DNA from: Manis javanica
Taxonomy: Eukaryota > Chordata > Mammalia > Pholidota > Manidae
Reading direction: 5' to 3'
Assembly: GCF_040802235.1 (NCBI RefSeq)
Contig: NC_133170.1
Coordinates: 43,099,501-43,163,500, forward strand
Length of the DNA stretch: 64,000 bases
Part shown: in pieces, positions 22,845-33,070 of the stretch
Layout of the letters: every line of letters starts with the position of its first letter
Position numbering within the stretch: the stretch's first letter is position 1
Notes under the pieces: model-generated
Database searches by the model: none
Told to the model about the DNA's origin: nothing
What the model saw: the letters and a program-made list of their open reading frames with translations, nothing else
Made by a program: the position numbers and the translations under genes

Positions 22845-23471
22845 GGTACTATACAAGAAGATATGTCAGAGAAATAATCAATCCTCCCATGTTTCCTTCA
22901 TATGATACATCTATAGCTTTTCTTCTTCCTTCCTAATTACAACCCTTAAATAGAATTCGTGCCTCATATCGAATTTACCGAGTATCATAATTCCTCCAGG
23001 TGGTAAAGATACCTGGAGACAAGTGCTGGGCATAGAAGCCACAGGGCATAAATCTGCAAAGAAGTAAAAAGCTAACCTTTGCAAACAATATGGCTTCTCT
23101 CTCACTTACCAACTTTACATTTCCCTGTATGGCCCCGGAAGATGAGTGGTTAGCCAGAGACGGGTAAGATTCCTCAAGGGAGGAACTACCTAAGACAGGC
23201 ACAGTCGCAGGGGGGCCATCAGGTGAGAATTTCAGGATCAACAGAGGTGAGGCTCAGAACCTCACCCCCCCGGCTTTGAGAGAAATCTTCTGCATCCGTG
23301 GATGTCTTGCTGCCCTTGTCTAGCCTGGATTAATACTTAGTCCATAGGCACACACCTGATCATCTGATCATCTACATTTGCCTTCTTACAGCACTAAACT
23401 ATGTTTTCTACCTTTATCTTGCATCTACCTACCACTTCAGCATTTTATTAAAAATAAAAATAATAATAATA

Positions 23472-23481
23472 ATAGGAGAAA
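23472..23481 (+). other. Polypurine tract preceding the LTR remnant
   Basis: AATAGGAGAAA-type purines lie immediately before TGTGGG at 23482, the layout of a retroviral polypurine tract next to a U3 that begins TG. An upstream TAA microsatellite (about 23457-23474) merges into it. Confidence 0.5.
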
Positions 23482-23601
23482 TGTGGGATCAACATATAAA
23501 TCAAGTACAAAAATCAAACGAATATTCATATTTGACCTGATTGTTTATAGGTCATATTGCATGATCAAAACCGAAAGTTTCTGTGATGACTGCCCTTGTA
23601 C

Positions 23602-23670
23602 TGTTCACCATGTAAGAATTTACTCACTATGTAAGAATTCGTTCACCATGTAAGAACTTGTTCGTCATGC
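23602..23670 (+). repeat. 19-bp direct repeats in the U3 remnant
   Basis: Three consecutive 19-base units with core TCACCATGTAAGAA (23602-23620, 23621-23639, 23640-23658) are followed by a partial fourth. Tandem repeats in U3 commonly hold enhancer sites; function here is not known. Confidence 0.75.
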
Positions 23671-23780
23671 TTCAGAAGATTGGAGACTGACGAGAATTAG
23701 GCTTGAGATGGATTAATGATTGTACATTGAGCGTTGACCCCCCTATACTGAATTTTATTGTTGTTAACAACCATTTGATC

Positions 23781-23786
23781 AATAAA
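23781..23786 (+). terminator. Polyadenylation signal AATAAA of the composite
   Basis: AATAAA lies 18 bases upstream of the terminal A/(AAAT)n tail, at the correct distance to have specified the 3' end of the transcript that was inserted. Confidence 0.8.
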
Positions 23787-23833
23787 TATGAGAGATGCCC
23801 TCTCAAAAAAAATAAATAAATAAATAAATAAAT

Positions 23834-23848
23834 AAAAATAAGCATCTT
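23834..23848. repeat. Downstream TSD of the composite L1
   Basis: A perfect repeat of 15098-15112 directly after the AAAT-rich tail. Confidence 0.9.
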
Positions 23849-24060
23849 ATAATGGTCACTCCTAAAGAGAGCAGTGATTACAAAGTCTCAAAGGGGCTTC
23901 TGGGGATACTAGCTGTGTTGTTTTTTTCTTATCTTGGCTGATTATATGGGTGTCTTCCAATTTGTGAGACTCCATCAAACTATAAACTTATGATTTGTGC
24001 ACTATTCTGTATGCACCTCATACTTAACAAATCTGTCAAAAAAGCAAATGTACAAATGAT
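23849..24060 (+). mobile_element. Old L1 3'-end-like sequence (L1M/L1ME type)
   Basis: Segments such as 'GCTGATTATATGGGTGT', 'CTATAAACTTATGATTTGTGCACT' and 'TTCTGTATGCACCTCATACTTAACAAA' follow the pattern of old L1 3' ends. The younger composite L1 appears to have inserted into or beside it. Confidence 0.45.
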
Positions 24061-25671
24061 GAGTACTCGAAATCACTCTTTCACCTGTTTTGGGAAGACT
24101 GACCTATCAGGATATTCATGAAGCACTAAGACAGAGCAGTGTGCCACGCTAGGTGCTGTCTGGCAGGACTTCCCTGATTCCAGGAGCTTTTTACTCAATA
24201 AAAGAGAGGAAAAAAAGACACACCACCAATTCAAGCACACTGCAATGTAAACACATAACATGGACTAATAAGTAAAAAGTATTTTAGAAGTAATTGTAAA
24301 CATGGTGTCAGTGTCAAGAAGTTGGAAGAAGTTTGGCGGTAAAAACAATAATATGGAATATTCTGTTGCCCCCCCTCCCCACACAGTACCCTGAAATAAA
24401 TTCCACATTGCTGGGTATTAACTAGGCCAATGGAGGCAGATAGGGAAATAACAAAGGCTTTGGAGATGAAGACAGAAACAGAACTGGTTCCATTCCCAGC
24501 TCCAACAGTTACAGATTGTGTAAGACCATGGGCAAGTCACCCACAGCAATCAGTTACTGGTTTTGTTTCCCTAGCCCTTCTCCCCTTTTCAAACTGAATT
24601 TTTATGAGGTGAATTTCTTCTCTCTTGACCCCAAACCTGAGGCTCTAGCAGATGCAGCCAGTCTTAGTACCCAATCCCCTGCTACATTTATTCCTACAGG
24701 AATGGGCACATGGCCCCACATCAAACTAATCAGAGTTGTTGCCTGTCGAGTGGAAAAACTGAGAGAAGGAGCTGCCAAGAGTCATGTTCCCAACCATATG
24801 GCAAAAACCAACATGAAAGAATGAATCTGGTATGCAGAAAAACACAGGAGAGTCAGAGTGAGCAAGAGAATGGAGCCTGCACTGCTACTCTCCCTTGTTC
24901 CAGAAAACTCTGGTACTCGGCATTGTACCAGCCCTTCTCATGGGTACGTATGCTGATTAACGCCCCATTTTGCCTAAGCTACTTCAGAACAGGTTTTGGC
25001 CATCTGCAATCAAAAAAGCGATGACCAATATATTTCCCCTCCTGAGCTTTGGCTTTCTCACCCAAGAGTAGCCAATGTGTGATACATAAGTTTGTAATTA
25101 ATATTAATTACTTTACTATCTTAAAGATGGTTGTTCAATATCAATTCCTCTCCTGTCAATGCAAGGATTTACATCACCCATTCGAAGACTGTCCAAACTA
25201 GAATCAGTCTACATTGCCTCTGACCTTGCAAAACAGCTGGGCAATGCATAAACCATACTCCCGTCATCCAATAAAGGCAAAGGTAAACTGATGGCAAGTA
25301 TTTTCTGCAACCCTTCTTTCTTTGTCCCCAGTCAGCTCATTCCAGACTCATTCTCCTCTGAGTCACTGGCTTGTTCTCCATCCCAAATTTGAGGCTGCCT
25401 CTGACCTGTTATGGGTTTTCATGTTTCTTCTCCACAGCATTCTACTTTCCAGTATCACAAAACGACTTTTGTTACTTGACATACCCTCAAAACCCCTCTT
25501 CCAGCGTCAAACTTAGCATGTACTTAATTTAGTCCCTTGAATTTTAAACCCTGAGCCCAGCTGTGTGGTGAACACTACTTCTAGTCTAGAAGATAGACCA
25601 TTTTTCACCCTTTTCCAAGGAGGGAATTCCAGTAGCTTCAAGTGATCTCAAGAATACCACTAGGCCTAGTA
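24061..25671. other. No gene seen; probable MIR fragment and an unresolved old repeat
   Basis: The part at about 24440-24570 resembles a sense MIR fragment ('GGCTTTGGAGATGAAGACAGAAACAG', 'GACCATGGGCAAGTCAC'). The part at about 24690-25000 has the look of an old mammalian repeat ('GGGCACATGGCCCCACATCAAACTAATCAGAG'), family not named. No coding signal is seen. Confidence 0.4.
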
Positions 25672-25905
25672 ATTGCAACTAATATTTATCAAACACTTAC
25701 TATATGATAGGTTCTATGTTTCTATAACTTCACTGAATCCTCACTGAAACACTATAATATGGGTATTGTTATTTTCCCCCATTACTAGACAAAGAAACTG
25801 AGACACAGAACATATACATAAATTTTCAATTTTATAGCTAGGAAGCTATAGGGTTCAAATTTGAACTCATGCAGTATGAGACTAGAGGCTACATCCTTAA
25901 TGCTG
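25672..25905 (-). mobile_element. MIR SINE, antisense
   Basis: The order 'ACTAATATTTATCAAACACTTACTATATGATAGG', 'CACTGAATCCTCACTGAAACACTATAATATGGGTATTGTTATT', 'GACAAAGAAACTGAGACACAGA' and 'TTCAAATTTGAACTCATGCAG' is that of an antisense MIR, nearly full length. Confidence 0.85.
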
Positions 25906-27149
25906 TGAAAGGGTATGACATACACCATACACCCCAGATTTCAGCTTCAACTGATGCTCCCTTCCCATACCTCCCACGAAATCCAAGTTAGAATATGAGT
26001 TCCCTAAGCTGGGTGTTCTTATGAATTAAATTAGAGGAACATTAGTACACAAGTTTGCTTATAATTTCATGGTATATAGATTCAACCTAAGAGAGAAGCA
26101 CTCTTTTTTTTACTCCTGCTACCAACTATCATGGTTATTTCTATTCTAGGAAACATAAAAACATGCTCATGTGAGAGGACTATTTAGACATCAAAGCATT
26201 TAGAAAAGAGATTTTCTTAAGGAAAAAGTTGGCAAAAGTCACACTTCAGAAAAATTAGCTTGTTGGATAAAAAAAATACAACATAAATGTAAAGGTGAAA
26301 AAAACTGAAATTACCAAGGTTGTATAGTTTAAATTAACCTATTCATAGTAGGAAAACAACTTTCTCACATAATTATCCTATCCACATAGGATAATACATA
26401 TCCTTAGAAATCAATTTTGTGAAAGTTAGGGTCATAGTTATTTTTCTAGGGAGTGAGTCATTTAAAGGAAATGCTCAAAGTTTCATTTATTTTAGGGACC
26501 TGAACTAGACAGGGTGACCATTTTTTTGGTTTATCCCATTCTGGGACATCGTGTATATGTTTATTCATAATGGTGGCAGGACAAGTGTTCGTTTTCGTTC
26601 CACATTGGCCACGATTGGCATAGCTGGGGTGGCCTCAAACAACAGTTAGGTCATCCGGGTGACCTGGAGGATAATGATAGTGTCTTGTGACTGACTCAGA
26701 AACCATGTCATTGATAAAGTGATCACTACTATTAACACTTCAGGTAAGGAAATGTTACAGGGAAAGCATTGTAATGAGCTGAGATGCCTCTGTTTTTTCC
26801 TCAATTTAAGGAAAATAACATTCCTGCTGAAAGTGCATGGCTCAGAGATAGCAGACATGAGTCTGGACTCCATAAATGACCAGGAGTCTGACCCCAATAA
26901 AGTCACCGTGTTGTGGGTGATGTGGAGCACAATAATTGCATTCATTTTGTCAATGGGGCTGTTACACAAGCCATGTGGAGATTATTTATTAGTCAGTATA
27001 TAATCAGAGAGGCTGATTCCCTAAGAGACATATAATAAAAGACTTTATTGGGGTTTGATTTTACACAGCCATGGCACTGGTTAAGCAGTCTATTTAAGGC
27101 TATTGTTTCTATGTCTCATTCCAGAAATTGAGGGCCGGGCAGTCAGAAA
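25906..27149. other. No gene seen; unassigned sequence
   Basis: Unique-looking, AT-rich. A 94-residue frame at 26719-27003 has no recognisable domain and is opposed by an equally long antisense frame. A short segment near 26513-26560 ('GGGTGACCATTTTTTTGGTTTATCCCATTCTGGGACA') may be a DNA-transposon end. Confidence 0.4.
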
Positions 27150-27650
27150 GGGAAAATGGATATAAAGTGGGGAAAGCAATAGAGAAAATATAAAGAACTC
27201 CTACAATTCAACAACAAAAACCAAACAAGCCATTTTAACAATGGGAAGTGGTCTTGAAGAGACATTGTTCCAAAGAAGATATACAAATAGCCAATAAGCA
27301 CAGGAAAAGATGCTCAAATTTTCTAGTCATTAGGGAAATTCTAGTCAAAACAACAATATGAAACCACTTCACACCCATTAGTATGGCTATTACCAAAAAA
27401 AAAAACAAAATGAAACAAAACAGAAAATAAACAAATGTTGGCAAGGATGTGGAGAAATTGGAGCCCTTACGCATCACAGTGGGAATGTAAAATGGTACAA
27501 CTGCTGTGAAAAATATATGAAAGTTCCTTAAAAAAATTAAACATAAAATTATCATATGATCCAACAATTTCACTTCTGGGTATTACCCCCTCAAATTGTA
27601 CCAGGGTCTCAAAGAGATATATGTTAAGTATGTAAAGGTGTTATCATAAC
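27150..27650 (+). mobile_element. L1 fragment, 3' end of ORF2, sense
   Basis: The stretch is collinear with the ORF2 region upstream of and including the zinc-knuckle segment ('TGTTGGCAAGGATGTGGAGAAATTGG', 'GGGAATGTAAAATGGTACAACTGC', 'TATGATCCAACAATTTCACTTCTGG'). It has many stops. It ends abruptly at about 27650, where an oppositely oriented L1 3' end begins. Confidence 0.85.
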
Positions 27651-27655
27651 ATTTT

Positions 27656-30380
27656 TTTCTAGTTTATTGAAGTATAATTGACATATAACATTGTGCAAGT
27701 ATAAGGTTCACAATGTGATAATTTGATACATGTATATATTGTGATCACTACAATAATGTTAGTAAACATCTCAATCACCATACAAAACTGCCAATTTTTT
27801 TGTATGTGTGGTAAGAACATCTTTTAGCAGCTTCAAGTATGCAACACAGTATTATTAACTATCGCCACCACATTGTACTTTGATCCCCGTAATTACTCAT
27901 ATGATACTTGGAAGTTTGTTCCCTTTCAACAACTCCCTATTTCTGCCACTTCCCAGCTCCAGGCAACCTTCAGTCTGACTCTATGAGTTTGCCTTTTTGA
28001 GATCCCACATATAAGTGATATCTTACAGTATTTGTCTTCCTCTGTCTGACTTATTTCACTTAGCATGTCCCCAAGATTCATCCAAGATTGCAAACAAAAG
28101 GCAGGATTTCCTTTTTTCTTTATGGCTGAATAATGTTCCTCTGAATATAAATATACACCATATTTTCTTATTCATTCATCCATCTATGGACACTTAGGTT
28201 GTTTCCATCTTGACTGCTGTGAATAATGCTGTAATGAGCATGTAGCTGCAGATATCTCTTCAACACTGTGATTTAATTTTCTTCAAATATATACCCAAGA
28301 AAGGAGATTGCTGGATTATATGGTAGTTCCATTTTTCAATTTTTTTTGAGAGACCTTTATACTGCTTTCCAGCAACTGTACCCACAGTGTACATTCCCAC
28401 CCACATGTACAAGGGTTCCCTTTTCTATATATCCTCTCCAACACTTGTTTTTTCTTGTCTTTTTGAAAATAGCCATTCTACCAAGTATGAGGAGATACCT
28501 CATCGTGGTTTTTATTTACATTTACCTTATGATTAATGATGAGCATCTTTTCATATACCTTATGACTACTTGAACTTCTTTAAAGAAATGTCTATTCAAG
28601 TCCTCTGCCCACTTTTTAAATCAGATTGTTTCTTTGCTATTGAGTTATATGAGTTCCTGTATATTTCAGATACAACCCATTATCAGATATATGGTTTATA
28701 ACTACTTCCTCTCATTGCATTTGCATTTTGCTGATTGTTTCTTTTGTTGTACAGAAACTTTTTAGTTTGATGTAGGCCCACTTACTGATTTTTGCTTTTG
28801 TTGCTGGTGTTTTGATGTCATATCCAAAAAATTATTGCCAAGACGAATGCTAAGAAAAATTTTCCCTGTTTTCTTCTAGGATTCTTATAGTTTTGGGTCT
28901 GACACTTAAGTCTTCAGTACATTCAAATTAATTTTTGGAAGTGATGTAAGAAAGCTGTCCAATTTCATTCTTTTGCATGTGAATATACAGTGTTCCAAAA
29001 CACTGTTTATTGAAGAGCTACACATTCCTGTTTGAGTATTCTTGGATCCTTTGTCAATATAAGTTGACCAGATATGTGTGGATTTGTTTCTGACATTTGA
29101 TTCTGTTCCATTGGTCTATGTGTCTGTTTTTCTGCCAGTGACATCCTATTTTGATTCTCATAGCTTTGTGATGTAGTTTGAAATCAGGAAATATGATGCC
29201 TTCAGCTTTGTTCTTCTTTCTCAAAATTGCTTTGACTATCTGAGGTATTTTGTGGTTCCATATAGATTTTAGGATTATTTTTACTATTTATGTGAAAAAC
29301 ATTATTGGGATTTTAATAGTTTCATTCAATCTGTAGATTACTTTGGGTAGTATGGACATTTTAACACTAATCTTTGCAATCTGTGAACATAGGATGTCTT
29401 TCTATTTATTTTTGTCTTCTTCAACTTCTTTCATTAATGACTTATAGTTATCAGATCTTTCATTTCCTATGTTTCCCTAAGTAATTTATTGTTTTTTATG
29501 TTATTGTAAATGTGATTGTTTTCTTTATGTCTTTTTCAGATGGTTTGTTAGTGTATAGATATGCAACTTATTTTTATATGTTAATTTTGTATCCTAAAAT
29601 TTTAATGAATTCATTTATTAGTTCTAAGTTTTTTTGGTGGAATCTTTAAGATATTCTACATACAAGATCATAGCATCAGAAACAGAAAATTATACTTCTT
29701 GTTTTCTGACTTACATTCTTTTTATTTCTTTTTCTTGTCTGATTGCCTGCTAGGACTTCCAGCACTATGATGAATAAGTGGTGAAAGTAGGCACCATTTC
29801 TTATTGGTGATCTTTGAGGGAAAGCTTTCAACCTTTCACCATTGAGTAGGATGCTATCTGTGGGCTTGTCATAAATGATCTTTATTATGTTGAGGTATGT
29901 TTCAGCTATATACAATTTGCTGAGTGTTTTAATCCTGGAAAGATGTTAAACTTGTCAAATGCTTTTTCAGCATTCATTGACATGGTCATATGATTTTTGT
30001 CTTTCATTCCATTATGGTGGTGTAACATTTCTTGACTTGTGTATGTTGATCCATCCCTGCATCCCAAGGATGAATCCCACTAGATCATAGAATGTAGATT
30101 TTTTAATGTGCTGTTGAATTGAGTTTGCTAGTAGTTTGTTGAGAACTTTTGCATCTATACTCATAAGGAATATTGTTCTGTAGCTTTCTTTCCTTATAGT
30201 GTCCTTATCTTGTTTTGGTGTCTGGGGTATCCTGGCTTCATAAAATGAGTTTGGGAATGCTCCTTCCTCTTCAGTCTTTTGAAAGAGTATGAAATAATTG
30301 GCATTAATCCACCTTTTAATGTTTGGTAGAACTCACCAGTGAAACCATCTGGTTCTAAGATTTACTTTGTTGAGAGGTTT
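27656..30380 (-). mobile_element. L1 (L1MA/L1MB-like), 3' UTR and ORF2 RT/C-terminal part, antisense
   Basis: From left to right the sequence is an L1 read in reverse: 3' UTR ('TTTATTGAAGTATAATTGACATATAACA'), the end of ORF2 ('TTATGGCTGAATAATGTTCCTCTG'), and on through the RT. A minus-strand open segment at 29676-29915 encodes IIYDKPT, LNGERLKAFP and VLEVLA words of the RT domain. The last recognisable words near 30340 correspond to the PDGFTGEF region. No intact frame remains. The element is 5'-truncated inside ORF2. Confidence 0.9.
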
Positions 30381-30384
30381 TGAT

Positions 30385-30655
30385 ATCCTGCCAGATAGGC
30401 AATTTAAATAAAAAGTATTGACTCTATAGTTAGACTACTTGAGTTCTAATCATGATTTTGTAATTTATTGGCTTTGTATTTCTGGGTCTTTTAGAACATG
30501 CTTCTTTATCTCTAAAGAGAATATAACAACAGCATAAACTTCATAGTGTTCACTGAGAGAGATAAGTAAAACAACATCTGTAAAGTACTTAGAAAGTACC
30601 TTGCATATATAGCAAGCACTCAGTAAACACTACCCATTGCTATTAATTTTGTAGC
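30385..30655 (+). mobile_element. MIR SINE, sense
   Basis: The order 'ATTGACTCTATAGTTAGACTACTTGAGTTC', 'TTTATTGGCTTTGTATTTCTGGG', 'TTCTTTATCTCTAAAGAGAATATAA', 'CATCTGTAAAGTACTTAGAAAGTACCTTGCA' and 'AAGCACTCAGTAAAC' follows the sense MIR consensus from the tRNA-like head to the 3' end. Confidence 0.8.
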
Positions 30656-32659
30656 TATACAATAACTGCTCCTTAATTGCAAGTTGGAGCTTATAATGTA
30701 ATGAAATCTCAGTATGCAATACCTGAATTAATTAAAAATCAATTTGATAGAACATTAATCATAGGCATATATCTTTACTACATCTTGGTTCATCACTTTG
30801 ACTTTAGATAGTCATTAGCACTAATAATATTTGTGAATATTCAAATAATTTCTCAAAAAAGATATATGTCCTTCATAATTCATAGCTTAATGAAATTTCT
30901 AAGATGTGAGAACTCATCTCTCTAAAATGAGCCATTTTAAATGCTCTCTAAACTGAGCAGCCTCATTATAAAATTGTTGTCAATGGCTAAAAACATTGTA
31001 TAGTTTGCATTTTACTTAGACACGTGCATCATTTTGCTTAGCAAAGAGAATTCCAGAGGAAGTTACCTGTAATGCAAATAATATTATTCTCTTGACTTAC
31101 AATTTTAGAAACATAAAACCATTTCCAATGGCTTGTTAATTGACTATGACTTTTATTCATTAGATTTAAGATCCTCTACATAGTGACTGAGCAGTAAGCA
31201 AGCATTTACCTGCCCAAATAAAATTGTATTAAAGGAAGTCTGTAGGTATTAATTTTAAATGTGGGTCTTTCTACAGATAGCCATCTCTTAATATTTCAAG
31301 TTTGAGTTTTTGTTATTTTTCTCAATAGGACAAATTTCCATCCTATTTTTGACTATTTTCCATCTCCAGGTTAGTAATGGCTCCCACTACAGGGGTCTGA
31401 TGTAGGGATCATTTCACACTGTATGGAAATGCAGCCACCAAAGTGAATTATTTCACATCCATGGGAGGCTGAAATAACGTTCAATCACATAAGCTGTAAT
31501 TTCCCAAAGGGGATTTAATCAGGGCTGAGAGGTTCATGGATCAGGAGAAAACTTAGATTTAAAAGTGATCAAGACCTCAACTTTAGCACCTTATTGTCAG
31601 GACCAAAGTGAAGAAAAGGCTGTGTTAGAGTAAATACAGTCAATTATAAAAAGAAGTTCCATATAGAATTGTCATTTTTACAGCCTCATTGTATTCTTAA
31701 CTCCTTTACATTTAAAATTATCAAGGAAATCCAAAAACTTTTTTCTCTGCAGTCCTATCAATATTTATAATATTGGAAGTGAGAACTGAGAAATATTCAC
31801 TAATTTATACTAAAATACATTATTATATGTTGACTTAAATAACACATTTTATGAAAAATAACTCTATTTCCAAAAGAAACAAAAAATGAAGAAGAATAGC
31901 ATTGTTTTATATATTTGCAAACCCAGTGTCCAGCTTACTAAAAGACAACTGGATTTTCTTACCACTTTATTCATTCAGTAAGGTATTCTTTTTGGATGAA
32001 GTAAATGAAGAAAACCAGGCCTAACATAAATATGTAGCTGGAAAGAGAAAAGTATTTTAATAGCTTTTTCAGATATTTGTAGATTTTTCTTCTTTGATGT
32101 GATGCCTAAACTCAACGAGTGATGGTTTTATAAAAATACGTTGCAATAGAGAATCCAAAACAATTTCAGTGAGCTTTGCATGCTCTGTGACATTAAACTC
32201 CATTGTCTTTCTTGAACTGTGAATAGATCTCTTAAACATGAATGATGTTGTAATATCATGAGATGGTCATTTGGAAAATACTGGTTCACTGAGTCTTGCA
32301 GATATTCAGAACGTAAACACATTTTATAATAGAATCTAAAAATAGAATTGTGTTAATATAACCACTGGTCTCATCATAAAAGTGTTTGGAAAAATGTCAA
32401 GATCACATATAAGATTGTACTTTTTCTGCAATTCTAATTTTCATTTGGAAACCTCAGTGACAGATTACTTCATTTATTTCTAAAAAAATATTTCCCGAAT
32501 ACCCAAGTCTCAATAATCATGTTTGTCTGTTAATAGATCTTTCTAGTAAAATGGAACTTCCAAGTATCATGAAAACAGTTTAAACTCAAAGCACAGAGGT
32601 GCTTTCTGCATTATTTCCATTATGTCATTCCAAATAATTTTAAAGTGTAATCTAGGGTG
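30656..32659. other. No gene seen; AT-rich unassigned sequence
   Basis: No reading frame of note, RNA gene or clear repeat. Some old, unrecognisable repeat content is likely. Confidence 0.45.
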
Positions 32660-33070
32660 ATTTAATAAGATTAAGAAAGAGACTGAACAACTATCCACAA
32701 ACAATTTGAACAACATAAAAAATGAGATAAACATATATCAGGAATGAACCTGAAATCAGGAACAAAATGGAAAACCTGTACAGACCAATAACAAGGAAGA
32801 AGATTGAGTTAGTAATCAAAAACCTTCCAACAAAGAAAACCTTAGGAACAGATAGTTTTACTGGTGAATTCTACCAAACATTTGAAGAATGAATAACACC
32901 AATCCTTGTCAAATCCTTCCAAAAATTGAAGAGCAGGAAACAAACACTCCCAAACTCACTTGATGAGGCCAGTATTAATATGATACCAAGTCAGATAAGG
33001 ATACTATAAGCAGACAAAACTACAGGCCAATATCCTTGATGAATATAGATGTAAAAATTCCCAAGAAACA
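32660..33070 (+). mobile_element. Older L1, 5' part of split copy (ORF2 RT region)
   Basis: The sequence matches the ORF2 region encoding the [21 protein letters not shown] segment and continues to 'CTACAGGCCAATATCCTTGATGAATATAGATG'. It then breaks at the insertion point of the younger L1 and resumes at 34987. Stops are frequent. Confidence 0.85.
33053..33070. repeat. Left TSD of the nested L1
   Basis: AAAAATTCCCAAGAAACA precedes the nested L1; a close copy with small differences (AAAAAGATTCCCAAGACAC) follows at 34981-34999. Both belong to the outer L1's ORF2, which reads on across the junction. Confidence 0.75.

Larger units (their letters stand above)
23482..23804 (+). mobile_element. LTR U3-R remnant ending at the poly(A) site
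   Basis: The segment begins TGTGGG after a purine tract, as a U3 would. It contains 19-bp direct repeats (23602-23658 and a partial fourth), and has AATAAA at 23781-23786, 18 bases before the A-tail that starts at 23805. No U5 follows. That is the 3' end of a retroviral transcript rather than of a proviral LTR, and it matches an RNA-mediated origin. The LTR family is not identified. Confidence 0.65.
15113..23833 (+). mobile_element. Full-length L1 with attached ERV env/LTR-derived tail (composite retroelement)
   Basis: One insertion is delimited by a perfect 15-bp TSD. Its parts in order are: 5' UTR head (15113-15360), tandem ~209-bp monomers (about 15380-16370), remaining 5' UTR to 16728, ORF1 (16729-17619), spacer, ORF2 (17788-21612), G-rich 3' UTR (21613-21971), and A-rich tract with GAAA repeats (21972-22003). 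Then come a 150-bp segment, a second A15 tract (22151-22165), an ERV-derived block with env transmembrane remnant, purine tract and U3-R (22166-23804), and the final A/(AAAT)n tail. The absence of a TSD at the first A-tract, and its presence after the last tail, argues that the tail was carried in by the L1 transcript. Open ORFs suggest a fairly young insertion. Confidence 0.85.

Noticed and set aside
23602..23670. CRISPR-like repeat array
   Set aside because: The units are head-to-tail with no spacers, and the context is a retroviral U3 in a mammalian genome.
26719..27003. 94-codon frame with a hydrophobic stretch
   Set aside because: A 107-codon frame lies opposite on the other strand; no family resemblance and no transcript signal.
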